Below, piece by piece: positions 32,099-41,533 of a stretch of DNA of 64,000 nucleotides; position 1 is the first letter of the stretch; every line of letters starts with the position of its first letter. The notes below the pieces were generated by a model, which saw only the letters and a list, made by a program, of their open reading frames with translations, was not told the origin of the DNA and made no database searches. This stretch comes from Marinobacterium jannaschii DSM 6295 (GTDB lineage: Bacteria > Pseudomonadota > Gammaproteobacteria > Pseudomonadales > Balneatricaceae). The translations under genes and the position numbers were made by a program. Location: positions 1-64,000 of the forward strand of contig NZ_JHVJ01000017.1 of assembly GCF_000620085.1 (NCBI RefSeq), in the 5' to 3' direction.

Positions 32099-34675
32099 TT
32101 ACCTGAAGCTGAACTCGCCGTTTTCCACATCGACGCCGATCTCTTCGCCTGCCGCATAGCGTCCGGCCAGGATCTCCTGGGCCAGCGGGTTTTCGATCCA
32201 CTGCTGGATCGCACGCTTCAGCGGACGGGCGCCGTAGACCGGTTCAAAGCCGACATCCACCAGCTTATCCATCGCGGTGCTGGTAAGGGTCAGCGTTAGG
32301 TCGCGTTCGGCCAGGCGCTTACGCAGGCGGTCGAGCTGGATCGCGGCAATACCGGCCACCTGCTCCTTACGCAGGCTATGAAACACGACGGTTTCGTCAA
32401 TACGGTTGATCACCTCCGGCCGGAAATGCGCACCCACGGCTTCCATTACAGCCCGGTGCATCAGCTCGTAATCCTCATCGTCGCTGAAGTTCTGGATCAG
32501 GTCAGAGCCGAGGTTCGAGGTCATCACCACGATGGTGTTGCGGAAGTCTACGGTACGCCCCTGGCCATCGGTCAGGCGACCATCTTCCAGCACCTGCAGC
32601 AGGATATTGAACACATCCGGATGGGCTTTTTCCACCTCGTCCAGCAGCAGTACCGAGTAAGGCTTACGTCGCACCGCTTCGGTCAGGTAACCGCCCTCCT
32701 CGTAACCGACATAGCCCGGAGGCGCACCGATCAGGCGGGCGACGGAGTGCTTCTCCATAAACTCCGACATATCGATCCGCACCATCGCCTCCTCGGTATC
32801 GAACAGGAAGCTGGCCAGCGCCTTGCACAGCTCAGTCTTACCCACGCCGGTCGGACCGAGGAACAGGAAGGAGCCGTTCGGCCGGTTCGGATCGGCCAGG
32901 CCAGCGCGGGAACGGCGCACGGCGTTGGACACCGCTACCACGGCATCATGCTGTCCGACAACCCGGTCATGCAGGGCGGTTTCCATGCGCAGCAGTTTCT
33001 CGCGTTCGCCTTCCAGCATCTTGCTGACCGGGATACCGGTCCAGCGCGCCACGACTTCGGCCACTTCTTCTTCGGTGACCTTGTTACGCAGCAGTTGGTG
33101 CTTCTGCTCCTCCTGCTCCGCCTCAGACGCCGCCTGCAGCTGTTTTTCCAGATCTGGAATAACCCCGTACTGCAGCTTGGACATCTCACTCAGGTTACCG
33201 GCACGGGTGTACTGTTCCAGCTCGGTACGGGCCTGGTCGAGTTTCTCTTTAACCTGCTGCGACCCCTGCAGGGCGGCTTTCTCGGCCTTCCAGATCTCAT
33301 CCAGATCGGCAAATTCGCGCTCGACCTTGGCGATCGTCTCTTCCAGCTCTTTCAAGCGTTGTTTGGCGGCCGCATCCTTCTCTTTCTTCAGCGCTTCACG
33401 CTCCATCTTCAGCTGGATCAGACGGCGCTCCAGGCGGTCCATATCTTCCGGCTTGGAATCGATCTCCATACGGATGCGGGAGGCCGCCTCGTCAATCAGG
33501 TCGATCGCTTTATCCGGCAGCTGGCGGTCTGTGATATAGCGCTGGCTCAGCTTAGCGGCGGCGATAATCGCCGAGTCGGTAATATCCACCCCATGGTGAA
33601 CCTCGTAGCGCTCCTTGAGGCCTCGCAGGATTGCCACCGTATCTTCTTCGCCCGGCTCATCGACAATCACCTTCTGGAAGCGGCGCTCCAGCGCGGCATC
33701 TTTCTCGACGTACTGGCGATATTCATCCAGCGTCGTGGCACCGACACAGTGCAGCTCGCCGCGGGCCAGTGCCGGCTTGAGCATATTGCCGGCATCCATA
33801 GCGCCATCACCTTTACCGGCCCCCACCATAGTGTGCAGCTCGTCGATAAACAGGATGATCTGACCTTCCTGCTTTGCCAGCTCGTTCAGTACCGCCTTCA
33901 GGCGTTCTTCGAATTCACCCCGGAACTTAGCCCCGGCGATCAGCGCGCCCATATCCAGCGACAGTACTTTCTTGCGCTTCAGGCCTTCCGGCACTTCGCC
34001 GTTGACGATACGCTGCGCCAGCCCCTCGACGATGGCGGTCTTACCCACGCCCGGTTCGCCGATTAATACCGGATTGTTCTTGGTACGGCGCTGCAACACC
34101 TGAATGGTACGGCGGATCTCGTCATCACGGCCGATCACCGGGTCCAGCTTGCCGGATTCGGCCCGCTCGGTCAGGTCGATACAGTATTTATCCAGTGACT
34201 GCCGGTTGGATTCGGCATTGGCATCGTTCACGTTTTCGCCTCCACGCATCTGCATAATCGCCGTTTCCAGGCGTTGCTTACTCACCCCGCTATCGCGCAA
34301 AATCCTGCCCGCTTCGCACTTGTCGTCCAGCAGCGCCAGAATCAACAGCTCGCTGGCGATATACTGGTCACCGCGTTTCTGTGCCAGCTTGTCGCACAGA
34401 TTCAGCAGGCGGCCGGAATCCTGCGACCAGAGCACATTGCCATCGGGACTCTGCACCTGTGGCAAACGGTCCAGCGCTTCGCCCAGCTTACGATTGAGCG
34501 TGCTCAGGTCGGCGCCGCTCTGGCTCAGCAGCGGTTTAATGGAACTGTTCTGCTGCTCCAGCAGCGCGATCAGCAGGTGGGTAGGTTCGATATAGTTGTG
34601 GTCACGGCCGACGGCCAGTGACTGGGCATCGGCAAGCGCTTCCTGCAACCGGGAAGTGAATCGATCAGGTCTCAT
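32099..34675 (-). CDS. clpB: ATP-dependent disaggregase ClpB
   Basis: ClpB is a hexameric AAA+ chaperone that, with DnaK, pulls proteins out of aggregates. In 858 residues it shows the N-terminal Clp repeat domain ([21 protein letters not shown]), the first ATPase (Walker [10 protein letters not shown]), the long coiled-coil middle domain (about residues 410-525, rich in K/E/L), and the second ATPase (GPTGVGKTE). The ATG at 34675 has a perfect AGGAGG site; an in-frame start 18 bases upstream would precede it. A sigma-32-type promoter lies about 90 bases upstream. Confidence 0.98.
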   Translation of the reverse strand: MRPDRFTSRLQEALADAQSLAVGRDHNYIEPTHLLIALLEQQNSSIKPLLSQSGADLSTLNRKLGEALDRLPQVQSPDGNVLWSQDSGRLLNLCDKLAQKRGDQYIASELLILALLDDKCEAGRILRDSGVSKQRLETAIMQMRGGENVNDANAESNRQSLDKYCIDLTERAESGKLDPVIGRDDEIRRTIQVLQRRTKNNPVLIGEPGVGKTAIVEGLAQRIVNGEVPEGLKRKKVLSLDMGALIAGAKFRGEFEERLKAVLNELAKQEGQIILFIDELHTMVGAGKGDGAMDAGNMLKPALARGELHCVGATTLDEYRQYVEKDAALERRFQKVIVDEPGEEDTVAILRGLKERYEVHHGVDITDSAIIAAAKLSQRYITDRQLPDKAIDLIDEAASRIRMEIDSKPEDMDRLERRLIQLKMEREALKKEKDAAAKQRLKELEETIAKVEREFADLDEIWKAEKAALQGSQQVKEKLDQARTELEQYTRAGNLSEMSKLQYGVIPDLEKQLQAASEAEQEEQKHQLLRNKVTEEEVAEVVARWTGIPVSKMLEGEREKLLRMETALHDRVVGQHDAVVAVSNAVRRSRAGLADPNRPNGSFLFLGPTGVGKTELCKALASFLFDTEEAMVRIDMSEFMEKHSVARLIGAPPGYVGYEEGGYLTEAVRRKPYSVLLLDEVEKAHPDVFNILLQVLEDGRLTDGQGRTVDFRNTIVVMTSNLGSDLIQNFSDDEDYELMHRAVMEAVGAHFRPEVINRIDETVVFHSLRKEQVAGIAAIQLDRLRKRLAERDLTLTLTSTAMDKLVDVGFEPVYGARPLKRAIQQWIENPLAQEILAGRYAAGEEIGVDVENGEFSFR

Positions 34676-34766
34676 ATAGCCTCCTAATTCCACACCGCGT
34701 AGCGCCGGTGTGTATGGTGCGTCCCCTCAGGCAACGCAAAGAATTAATCTGCTTCTGCCTGAAGAG

Positions 34767-34793
34767 ATGGGGATGACCGGTTAAGGCTTCAAG
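34767..34793 (-). promoter_or_regulatory. Sigma-32 (heat-shock) promoter of clpB
   Basis: On the minus strand CTTGAA (34788-34793) is followed after 15 bases by CCCCATCT (from 34772 down), a near-perfect match to the RpoH consensus. Transcription would start near 34758, about 80 bases before the clpB ATG. This fits the known heat-shock control of clpB. Confidence 0.85.
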
Positions 34794-34872
34794 GGGGCTG
34801 GATACAAAGGCGTGGAAAAGCCTGACGAGGGTCAATCAGTGGTGCAGATAAAGGTGCTGTGTTATGCCCCTT

Positions 34873-34940
34873 AAAAAAGGCCCCTTCGGCATCACAGAGC
34901 GACCTCTATCCGCAAAATATCAGCAGGCAAGGGGCCTGCT
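34873..34940 (-). terminator. Orphan terminator/attenuator-like element upstream of clpB
   Basis: On the minus strand AGGCCCCTT (34937-34929) can pair with AAGGGGCCT (34886-34878), which is directly followed by a T run. The first arm can instead form a local hairpin, AGCAGGC/GCCTGCT (34940-34922), so the two structures exclude each other. No minus-strand gene lies upstream. It could attenuate a transcript entering clpB from further upstream, or end a small RNA. The rest of the 442-base gap holds only the sigma-32 promoter and A/T-rich sequence. Confidence 0.5.
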
Positions 34941-35117
34941 CAGAAGGCTACGCCAGCCTAACGATCGAAAATGACAGATTTAAGACAGTGGCCCGAAATT
35001 TTATCTAACTATATCAATCGGTTATCTTTTGATCTTTTTTTGCGCTCTGCACCCGCCCCAGCATCTGACAGCGTATAATCGCGCCCTACCCTCTTTATCT
35101 ATCGCCGGAGCCTCCGA

Positions 35118-36437
35118 GTGCCGCTCACCCAAACCGCCCCCAGTCTGACGCTCTTTCAGCTCTCCGGCTGGCTGCTGATGCTGACACTCTGCCTCTCCAT
35201 TACTGCAGGGGTAGCGGATAGCGTTCCGGCCTGGCCCGCCGGGATCTGCGCCTGGGTCAGTGGCCTGCTGATGCTCAGCCGGGTACGCAGACAACAGCGT
35301 CTCCAGGCGCTGCTGATGGTCGCCAGCGGCGTCCTGGGCATCATCTACAGCGTACTCAGTAGCGGCAAGCTGCAACCGCTCCTGAATGCACTGACCGGTA
35401 ATCAGGCGCTGATCACTATGCTGGTATCGGTCAGCTTTCTGCGCTTACTGGCCGCCGATGACCCGGCCACCGCGCCACCGGCGCCGGTAGGTAACGCCAC
35501 TCTCTGGCGTACCTTGCTGGGGGTTCATCTGTTTGGCGCCGTGATTAACTTTTCCGCAGTAATCATCTTCGGCGACCGCATGGCCGCGCGGCAACCGATC
35601 AAGCCGATCCAGCTACTCTGCCTGTCGCGGGGCTTCTGTATGGCGGCGCTCTGGTCGCCGTTCTTTGCCGCAATGGGGGTGGCGCTGACCAATGCTCCCG
35701 GGGCTGAACTCTCCGTGCTGGCCCTGGCCGGACTGCCACTGGCGGCCATCGCCCTGCTGCTCGCCGGGCGGGAGTTGGCGCAGCAACCGGAGGCTGATCA
35801 GTTCAGCGGCTATCCGATGCAACGCTCGGCGCTCTGGCTGCCGCTGGTGCTGGCCGTGCTGATGTTCCTGGGCCATCGCTACCTGCCGCAGCTTTCCGTG
35901 CTGACCTTGATTGCGCTGATCGCCCTATCCCTGCCTGCAGCGGTGCTCAGCCTGCAACGCCGGCACTCAGCACGGCTCTGTTTTCGCCGCCATATCCAGG
36001 GCGCCTTACCCAACATGGGCGCCGAGGTGACGCTGTTTCTCTCTGCCGGGGTGCTGGCCAGTGGTATCGCAGCGGTGATGCAGGTCAGCCACTTCAGCCT
36101 GCAGCTCATCAGCTTCGGCGCCACTGAAGCCAGCCTGCTGCTGGCATTGGGTCTGTTGCTGTCGATGGTCGGGGTACATCCGGTGATCACCATTGCCACC
36201 GCAGGGGGCGTACTGGCACCGGTCGTGGACTCACCGAACCTGCTGGGGGCGACCTTCCTGATGATCTGGGCACTGGGCGTGGTGGCTTCCGCCTACTCCG
36301 GCATCCACCTGGCGATGTCAGGCCGTTTCGAGCAGAACAACCTGGATTTTATGCGCTGGAACAGCCGCTTCGCCCTCAAGCTGCTGCTGTTTCTGGTGGC
36401 AGCCCTGCATCTTTATCAGGCGCTGGAGATCTACTAA
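35118..36437 (+). CDS. Polytopic membrane protein, possible ion/anion permease
   Basis: The 439-residue protein has about 11-12 membrane helices. Short conserved-looking loops (PIKPIQLLCLSRGFCMAALWSPFFAAMG and GVHPVITIATAGGVLAP, with a closing AYSGIHLAMSGRF) recall the hairpin loops of the ion transporter superfamily (DASS/ArsB-like). I cannot place it in a named family. The start is GTG with GGAG 7 bases upstream. It is not part of an operon: clpB diverges and the next gene converges on it. Confidence 0.6.
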   Translation: MPLTQTAPSLTLFQLSGWLLMLTLCLSITAGVADSVPAWPAGICAWVSGLLMLSRVRRQQRLQALLMVASGVLGIIYSVLSSGKLQPLLNALTGNQALITMLVSVSFLRLLAADDPATAPPAPVGNATLWRTLLGVHLFGAVINFSAVIIFGDRMAARQPIKPIQLLCLSRGFCMAALWSPFFAAMGVALTNAPGAELSVLALAGLPLAAIALLLAGRELAQQPEADQFSGYPMQRSALWLPLVLAVLMFLGHRYLPQLSVLTLIALIALSLPAAVLSLQRRHSARLCFRRHIQGALPNMGAEVTLFLSAGVLASGIAAVMQVSHFSLQLISFGATEASLLLALGLLLSMVGVHPVITIATAGGVLAPVVDSPNLLGATFLMIWALGVVASAYSGIHLAMSGRFEQNNLDFMRWNSRFALKLLLFLVAALHLYQALEIY

Positions 36438-36444
36438 AGGCGTG

Positions 36445-36476
36445 AAAAAGCCCCGTGCAGCGGACTGGACGGGGCT
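36445..36476 (-). terminator. Terminator of the PDC-sensor gene
   Basis: AGCCCCGT/ACGGGGCT arms with a 12-base loop are followed on the minus strand by TTTTT. It lies between two convergent genes, 16 bases after the minus-strand stop. Confidence 0.75.
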
Positions 36477-36491
36477 GTCGGTCTGACAGTC

Positions 36492-37433
36492 TCAGTCAGC
36501 GGTTTCACTGTCCCGGCTCAGTTTCAGATAGACCCCGAGGCCAGCCAGCATCGCCACTGCGGCCATCAACATCCAGACCGCACTGATCAGCTGGCCACCG
36601 CCGCCCCCTCCGTCCAGCAGTGACTTAAACATCAGCAGCAGCGCCTCTATCGAGACCGCAATGATGATCGCCGCCATAAAGCGCGAGATGGTGCGCCGGG
36701 TACTGTCATGATGGTGAATATCCTTGTTCACCAGCACTTCCTCCTCCAGGATGGTTTTGCCCAGATCGAAGATCGACATCCCCAGGGTGATAATGATGAC
36801 AATCCCGAACGCCCCGGTGGCGATATTGCCACCATTATCAAACACCCCTAGCATCGCCTCCCCCGCCGCATACAGCAGCAACGCCGATACCAATACCAGC
36901 ATGCCACCGATCAGGCCGTAGACCCACTGGAACCAGGGATGAAAGCGTGAGCGCATCTCGTCGCCGTTGAGGTAGGAGATCAGTCGCTGCAGGTTGATAT
37001 TGATCACCAGATACCCGAGATCGTTGCCTGCGCCATCGACAAAGTGCTGCACCGAGGAGATCGCCAGCTGGTAGGTGGCGCTGGACAGATAGGGCCGGGT
37101 AATAACAGCGCTGTTATGACTCTCCCGTGCGGCAATAAAGTAGGGGCGCTGGCTGCGGTCACTGCCCTTGCCCAGCGAGCGGCGTTTACGCTCGCTGACG
37201 TTAGGGCTGTAGGCAGAGTCCATACGCTGAATTCCGTCTGCATCGAGGCTGTAGATCAGCTCGACAAAGGGGTAGGCCTGGCTGAGGTGATTCACCATCT
37301 GCTGCTGGGCCTGCTTATCCCTCAGCAGAGATTCGCCATTGAGGCTGGTCATCATCGATGTCATCAGGCTGTGGATCGTTTGTTCGTACTGCTGGTAACG
37401 CTGCAACAACTGAATGTGGTTGTGAGTGCTCAC
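36492..37433 (-). CDS. PDC/Cache-like sensor domain membrane protein without output domain
   Basis: The 313-residue protein has an N-terminal domain of PDC/Cache type (PFVELIYSLDADGIQRMDSAY, then SDRSQRPYFIAARESHNSAVITRPYLSS, the usual ligand-pocket strands), followed by four membrane helices (about 169-191, 204-222, 251-270, 281-304). A six-glycine run sits at about 275-280. There is no kinase, cyclase or chemotaxis domain. No membrane helix precedes the sensor domain, so its side of the membrane is unclear. The start is a GTG with no obvious ribosome site and might be misplaced. Confidence 0.65.
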   Translation of the reverse strand: MSTHNHIQLLQRYQQYEQTIHSLMTSMMTSLNGESLLRDKQAQQQMVNHLSQAYPFVELIYSLDADGIQRMDSAYSPNVSERKRRSLGKGSDRSQRPYFIAARESHNSAVITRPYLSSATYQLAISSVQHFVDGAGNDLGYLVININLQRLISYLNGDEMRSRFHPWFQWVYGLIGGMLVLVSALLLYAAGEAMLGVFDNGGNIATGAFGIVIIITLGMSIFDLGKTILEEEVLVNKDIHHHDSTRRTISRFMAAIIIAVSIEALLLMFKSLLDGGGGGGQLISAVWMLMAAVAMLAGLGVYLKLSRDSETAD

Positions 37434-37579
37434 GGTGGGTTCTCGGGGATTTAGGTTCAGGGTGTTTATTGTTAGAGGCTGAACCCCGAATCTACCGCAA
37501 CGGCGGAGCTTATTCGACTAAAGTATGAATGTTTGGTCGTTTCTGTAAAAACTCTGGAGTTTGCAGCAAAATTCCCGCA

Positions 37580-38218
37580 TCAGTCCATGACAGGCGGCCG
37601 GCTGCCAATGGGCTGATCAAAGTAGGTCTCGGGGTACGGCTCATCCTGCAAAGTGAAGTGCCACCACTCATGGTAGTAAGGTACAAAGCCATGACGCACC
37701 ATCAGCTCCTGCAATAGCATCCGGTTCGCCCGGGCCTGGGCGCTGACTGACTGAGCATCAATCCAGGAGGCGGCGCCAAAGAAATCAAATTCGCTGCCCA
37801 TCTCCAGCTCGGCGGCGGACGCCAGATCGATCAGGGTCAGGTCCACCGTGCTGCCCCGGCTGTGGCTGGAACGACTCATCAGGTAGCCTTCACGAAACAG
37901 CCCCGCCTTATCGATATCCGGGTAGAAACGCGCCTTGCTGCGGGCATCACAGGGCTCATCCGCCCAGCGCATAAAGTGATCCACCGCCCGTTGCGGCCGG
38001 TAGCCATCAAATACTTTCAGCCCCAGCCCCATCTCCGCCAGCGCCTGCTGCACATGCCCCAGCGCCTTGGCAGCCGGGTAGCTGAGCCAGCAGACCGCCT
38101 GCTCGTAGCCACATACCGGCTGGCCGATAAAGTTATCGCGACCAGCGTATTTCATATCCAGCACAATCGTCGGCAAAAACTGCTGCAGCTCAACAAAACG
38201 GGGCGAGCGCTGTGGCAT
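37580..38218 (-). CDS. ddpX: D-alanyl-D-alanine dipeptidase, VanX/DdpX family
   Basis: This zinc dipeptidase splits D-Ala-D-Ala, allowing cell-wall peptide to be reused. The 212-residue protein has the zinc motifs SSHSRGSTVDL (His and Asp) and EWWHF (His with preceding catalytic Glu), plus FDGYRPQRA with the stabilising arginine and YAGRDNFIG at the start. It has no signal peptide, so it acts in the cytoplasm. A good AGGAGG site precedes the ATG. No van or ddp transport genes are near, so a recycling role is more likely than resistance. Confidence 0.9.
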   Translation of the reverse strand: MPQRSPRFVELQQFLPTIVLDMKYAGRDNFIGQPVCGYEQAVCWLSYPAAKALGHVQQALAEMGLGLKVFDGYRPQRAVDHFMRWADEPCDARSKARFYPDIDKAGLFREGYLMSRSSHSRGSTVDLTLIDLASAAELEMGSEFDFFGAASWIDAQSVSAQARANRMLLQELMVRHGFVPYYHEWWHFTLQDEPYPETYFDQPIGSRPPVMD

Positions 38219-38336
38219 TGTCCATCTCCTCCTGACAGGCTGCTTTCACTCTACCGCGCCTGCACAACGATCGCCACAGGCGCTTTCTGCTGAGGCTCTG
38301 GTATGATCACTGCAGCACAATTGTGAGGAGTCTGAG

Positions 38337-38921
38337 GTGCCACAGAGCAACACACCGAATCTAGGCGCGGCGATTAAACAACGCCGTAAGGAACTGGGAC
38401 TGAACCTGGCCCAGCTGGCAGAGACCTCCAGTGTCTCCCGCTCCATGCTGTCAGAGATCGAGCGCGACAACGCCAACCCGACCTTTACCAGCCTGTGGAA
38501 TATCACCCGGGCACTGGGTCTGACCATCGATGAGCTGACGGCCCGCTGTGTCGAAACCATCGACCTGAGCATCGAACATCAAAGTGCCCAGAGTACGCCA
38601 CGGATGCTCAGCGATGATGAAGGCTGTGAACTGCGGGCGCTGAACCCGGTGGCAACGGCGACCGAATTCGAGTGGTATGAACTGCTCATCCAGCCCGGTA
38701 GCGCGCTGCAGTCGGACGCCCATAACCGTGGCACCCACGAGCACCTGTCTGTGATCAGCGGCCAGCTCAGCGTGATCCTGCAGGAGCAGGTAGAAAGCAG
38801 CGCCCGGGCGGGTGAGACCCTGCGCTATGCGGCGGATGTACAGCATGAGATCCGCAACCCGGGTGATACAGTGGCGCAGGCGTTTCTGGTGGTACACCGG
38901 CCCGCAGCACTGCGGGGCTGA
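38337..38921 (+). CDS. XRE-family regulator with cupin domain
   Basis: The 194-residue protein has an N-terminal XRE helix-turn-helix (about residues 9-65, RKELGLNLAQLAETSSVSRSMLSEIERDNANPTF) and a C-terminal cupin sensor domain (HEHLSVISGQLSVIL at about 134-148). Such regulators often control amino acid or polyamine catabolism next door. The convergent neighbour is the threonine-degradation pair kbl-tdh, a reasonable target. The start is GTG with GAGGAG upstream. Confidence 0.88.
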   Translation: MPQSNTPNLGAAIKQRRKELGLNLAQLAETSSVSRSMLSEIERDNANPTFTSLWNITRALGLTIDELTARCVETIDLSIEHQSAQSTPRMLSDDEGCELRALNPVATATEFEWYELLIQPGSALQSDAHNRGTHEHLSVISGQLSVILQEQVESSARAGETLRYAADVQHEIRNPGDTVAQAFLVVHRPAALRG

Positions 38922-38944
38922 TCTCTGAAAACAAGAGCTTCGCC

Positions 38945-38982
38945 GTAGGTTGGGTTGCGGAGCGCAGCGACAAAACCCAACA
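38945..38982. repeat. REP-like dispersed palindrome
   Basis: GTTGGGTT (38949-38956) and AACCCAAC (38974-38981) form perfect 8-base arms around a GC-rich core (GCGGAGCGCAGCGACAA). The element begins with GTAGGTTGGGTTG, a wording found as a scattered intergenic repeat in many proteobacteria. It lies between the convergent XRE-cupin and tdh genes, the usual place for such repeats. No other copy was seen in this window. Confidence 0.6.
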
Positions 38983-39014
38983 CCCCCTTGAAGCACTTTC
39001 GCCATATTGTGCGG

Positions 39015-40040
39015 CTAGCTCCAATCCAGAATTACCTTGCCCGACTCACCTGATCGCATCACATCGAAGCCCTGCTGGAATTCGCTGATCGGGTAGTGGT
39101 GGGTGATGATCGGGCTCAGGTCGAGGCCGGACTGGATCACCGAGGCCATTTTGTACCAGGTCTCGAACATCTCACGACCGTAGATCCCCTTGATGGTCAG
39201 GCCCTTGAAGATCACCTGGTTCCAGTCGATAACGGTGTTCTCCGACGGGATGCCCAGCATCGCCACCTTACCGCCGTGGTTCATCGCCGCCAGCATATCG
39301 CGGAAGGCACTGGGCACACCGGACATCTCCAGCCCGACATCAAAACCCTCGCTCATCTCCAGCCCATCCATCACCTGCTGCAGCGAACGCTCGCTTACAT
39401 CGACGGTATGCTGCACCCCGAGCTTCTTCGCCAGGCTGAGGCGGTAGGGGTTTACATCGGTCAGTACCACATGACGGGCACCGACATGGCGGGCGATCGC
39501 CGCCGCCATAATACCGATCGGACCGGCTCCGGTGACCAGCACATCTTCCCCGACCAGATCAAACGACAACGCGGTATGCAGTGCGTTACCGAAGGGGTCA
39601 AAGATCGATGCCAGGTCATCGGTGATATTGTCGGGAATCTTGAAGGCATTGATCGCCGGGATCACCAGATACTCGGCAAAGGCACCCGGCCGGTTGACCC
39701 CCACACCGACGGTATTGCGACACAGGTGACGCCGCCCGGCGCGACAGTTACGGCAGTGACCGCAGGTGATATGCCCCTCGCCGGAGACCCGGTCGCCGAC
39801 CTCGAAGCCTTCTACCTCGCAGCCGATATCCGCCACCACACCGACATACTCATGCCCCACCGTCATCCCCACCGGGATGGTCTGCTGCGCCCAGGCATCC
39901 CAGTTATAGATATGCACATCGGTGCCGCAGATAGCAGTCTTGTGGACCTTGATCAACAGGTCATTGTGGCCCATCTTGGGCCGCTGCGTGGTATGCAGCC
40001 AGATCCCTTCCTCAGGGTGCAGCTTTGCTAGTGCGCGCAT
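39015..40040 (-). CDS. tdh: L-threonine 3-dehydrogenase
   Basis: Tdh oxidises threonine to 2-amino-3-ketobutyrate with NAD+. The 341-residue zinc enzyme shows the catalytic zinc motifs [11 protein letters not shown] and GHEYVG, the structural zinc lobe [15 protein letters not shown], and the Rossmann motif [10 protein letters not shown]. The ATG at 40040 has GGAGG 7 bases upstream. kbl lies upstream in the same operon, but 127 bases away, with a decayed copy of the tdh 5' end between them. Confidence 0.97.
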   Translation of the reverse strand: MRALAKLHPEEGIWLHTTQRPKMGHNDLLIKVHKTAICGTDVHIYNWDAWAQQTIPVGMTVGHEYVGVVADIGCEVEGFEVGDRVSGEGHITCGHCRNCRAGRRHLCRNTVGVGVNRPGAFAEYLVIPAINAFKIPDNITDDLASIFDPFGNALHTALSFDLVGEDVLVTGAGPIGIMAAAIARHVGARHVVLTDVNPYRLSLAKKLGVQHTVDVSERSLQQVMDGLEMSEGFDVGLEMSGVPSAFRDMLAAMNHGGKVAMLGIPSENTVIDWNQVIFKGLTIKGIYGREMFETWYKMASVIQSGLDLSPIITHHYPISEFQQGFDVMRSGESGKVILDWS

Positions 40041-40167
40041 CGGATAACCTCCACTGTCTGCAGGTTTCTGATCTGCAGGTCATCATGCGCCTTCACCCGG
40101 GCTCTCGGCCGCTGCGTGGTATGTAACCGGATTCCTGCTTCAGTATGTAACTTTGCCAGTGCACGCA

Positions 40168-40168
<1 letters not shown>
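40028..40168 (-). pseudogene. Decayed duplicate of the tdh 5' end
   Basis: A 46-codon frame starts with an ATG that overlaps the kbl stop as TGATG. It reads [21 protein letters not shown], against [21 protein letters not shown] in tdh itself, and stays similar for about 15 more residues ([13 protein letters not shown] against [13 protein letters not shown]). It ends in TAG at 40028, just inside the tdh start in another frame. It looks like a partial tandem duplication, with the original kbl-tdh coupling signal now leading into the relic and tdh using a second start. Confidence 0.75.
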
Positions 40169-41358
<1,190 letters not shown>

Positions 41359-41397
41359 AACGCCTCCTGCCTGATAAATCTATAAATTGAAACAAAA

Positions 41398-41464
41398 TCC
41401 AATATACAGGACAAAAGCACTCAGGCAACAGAATACTAGAAAATATTCCTTTATATAGGATAAA
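41398..41464 (-). promoter_or_regulatory. kbl promoter with two TCC-N8-GGA repeats
   Basis: On the minus strand TTGCCT (-35, 41423-41428) and TATATT (-10, 41401-41406) are 16 bases apart. Two similar sites, TCC-N8-GGA followed by YAAA, lie at 41398-41415 and 41447-41464, 49 bases apart. The first covers the -10 box and the second lies about 20 bases upstream of the -35 box, a layout suited to repression. The XRE-cupin protein is a candidate to bind them. Confidence 0.55.
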
Positions 41465-41533
41465 GTTCTATAACGGTTGTTTACAGCATAGACAGAGCAG
41501 CCCGCCCGGGCTGAGTTAATCGCCTCACCATGC

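Noticed and set aside
32378-34066. A 562-codon open frame antisense to clpB.
   Set aside because: It is histidine- and glutamine-rich shadow coding opposite a fully conserved gene, with no domain or ribosome site.
37450-37490. GGTTCAG/CTGAACC inverted repeat upstream of the PDC-sensor gene.
   Set aside because: The arms are short, the loop long and there is no T run. I could not assign it as terminator or operator.
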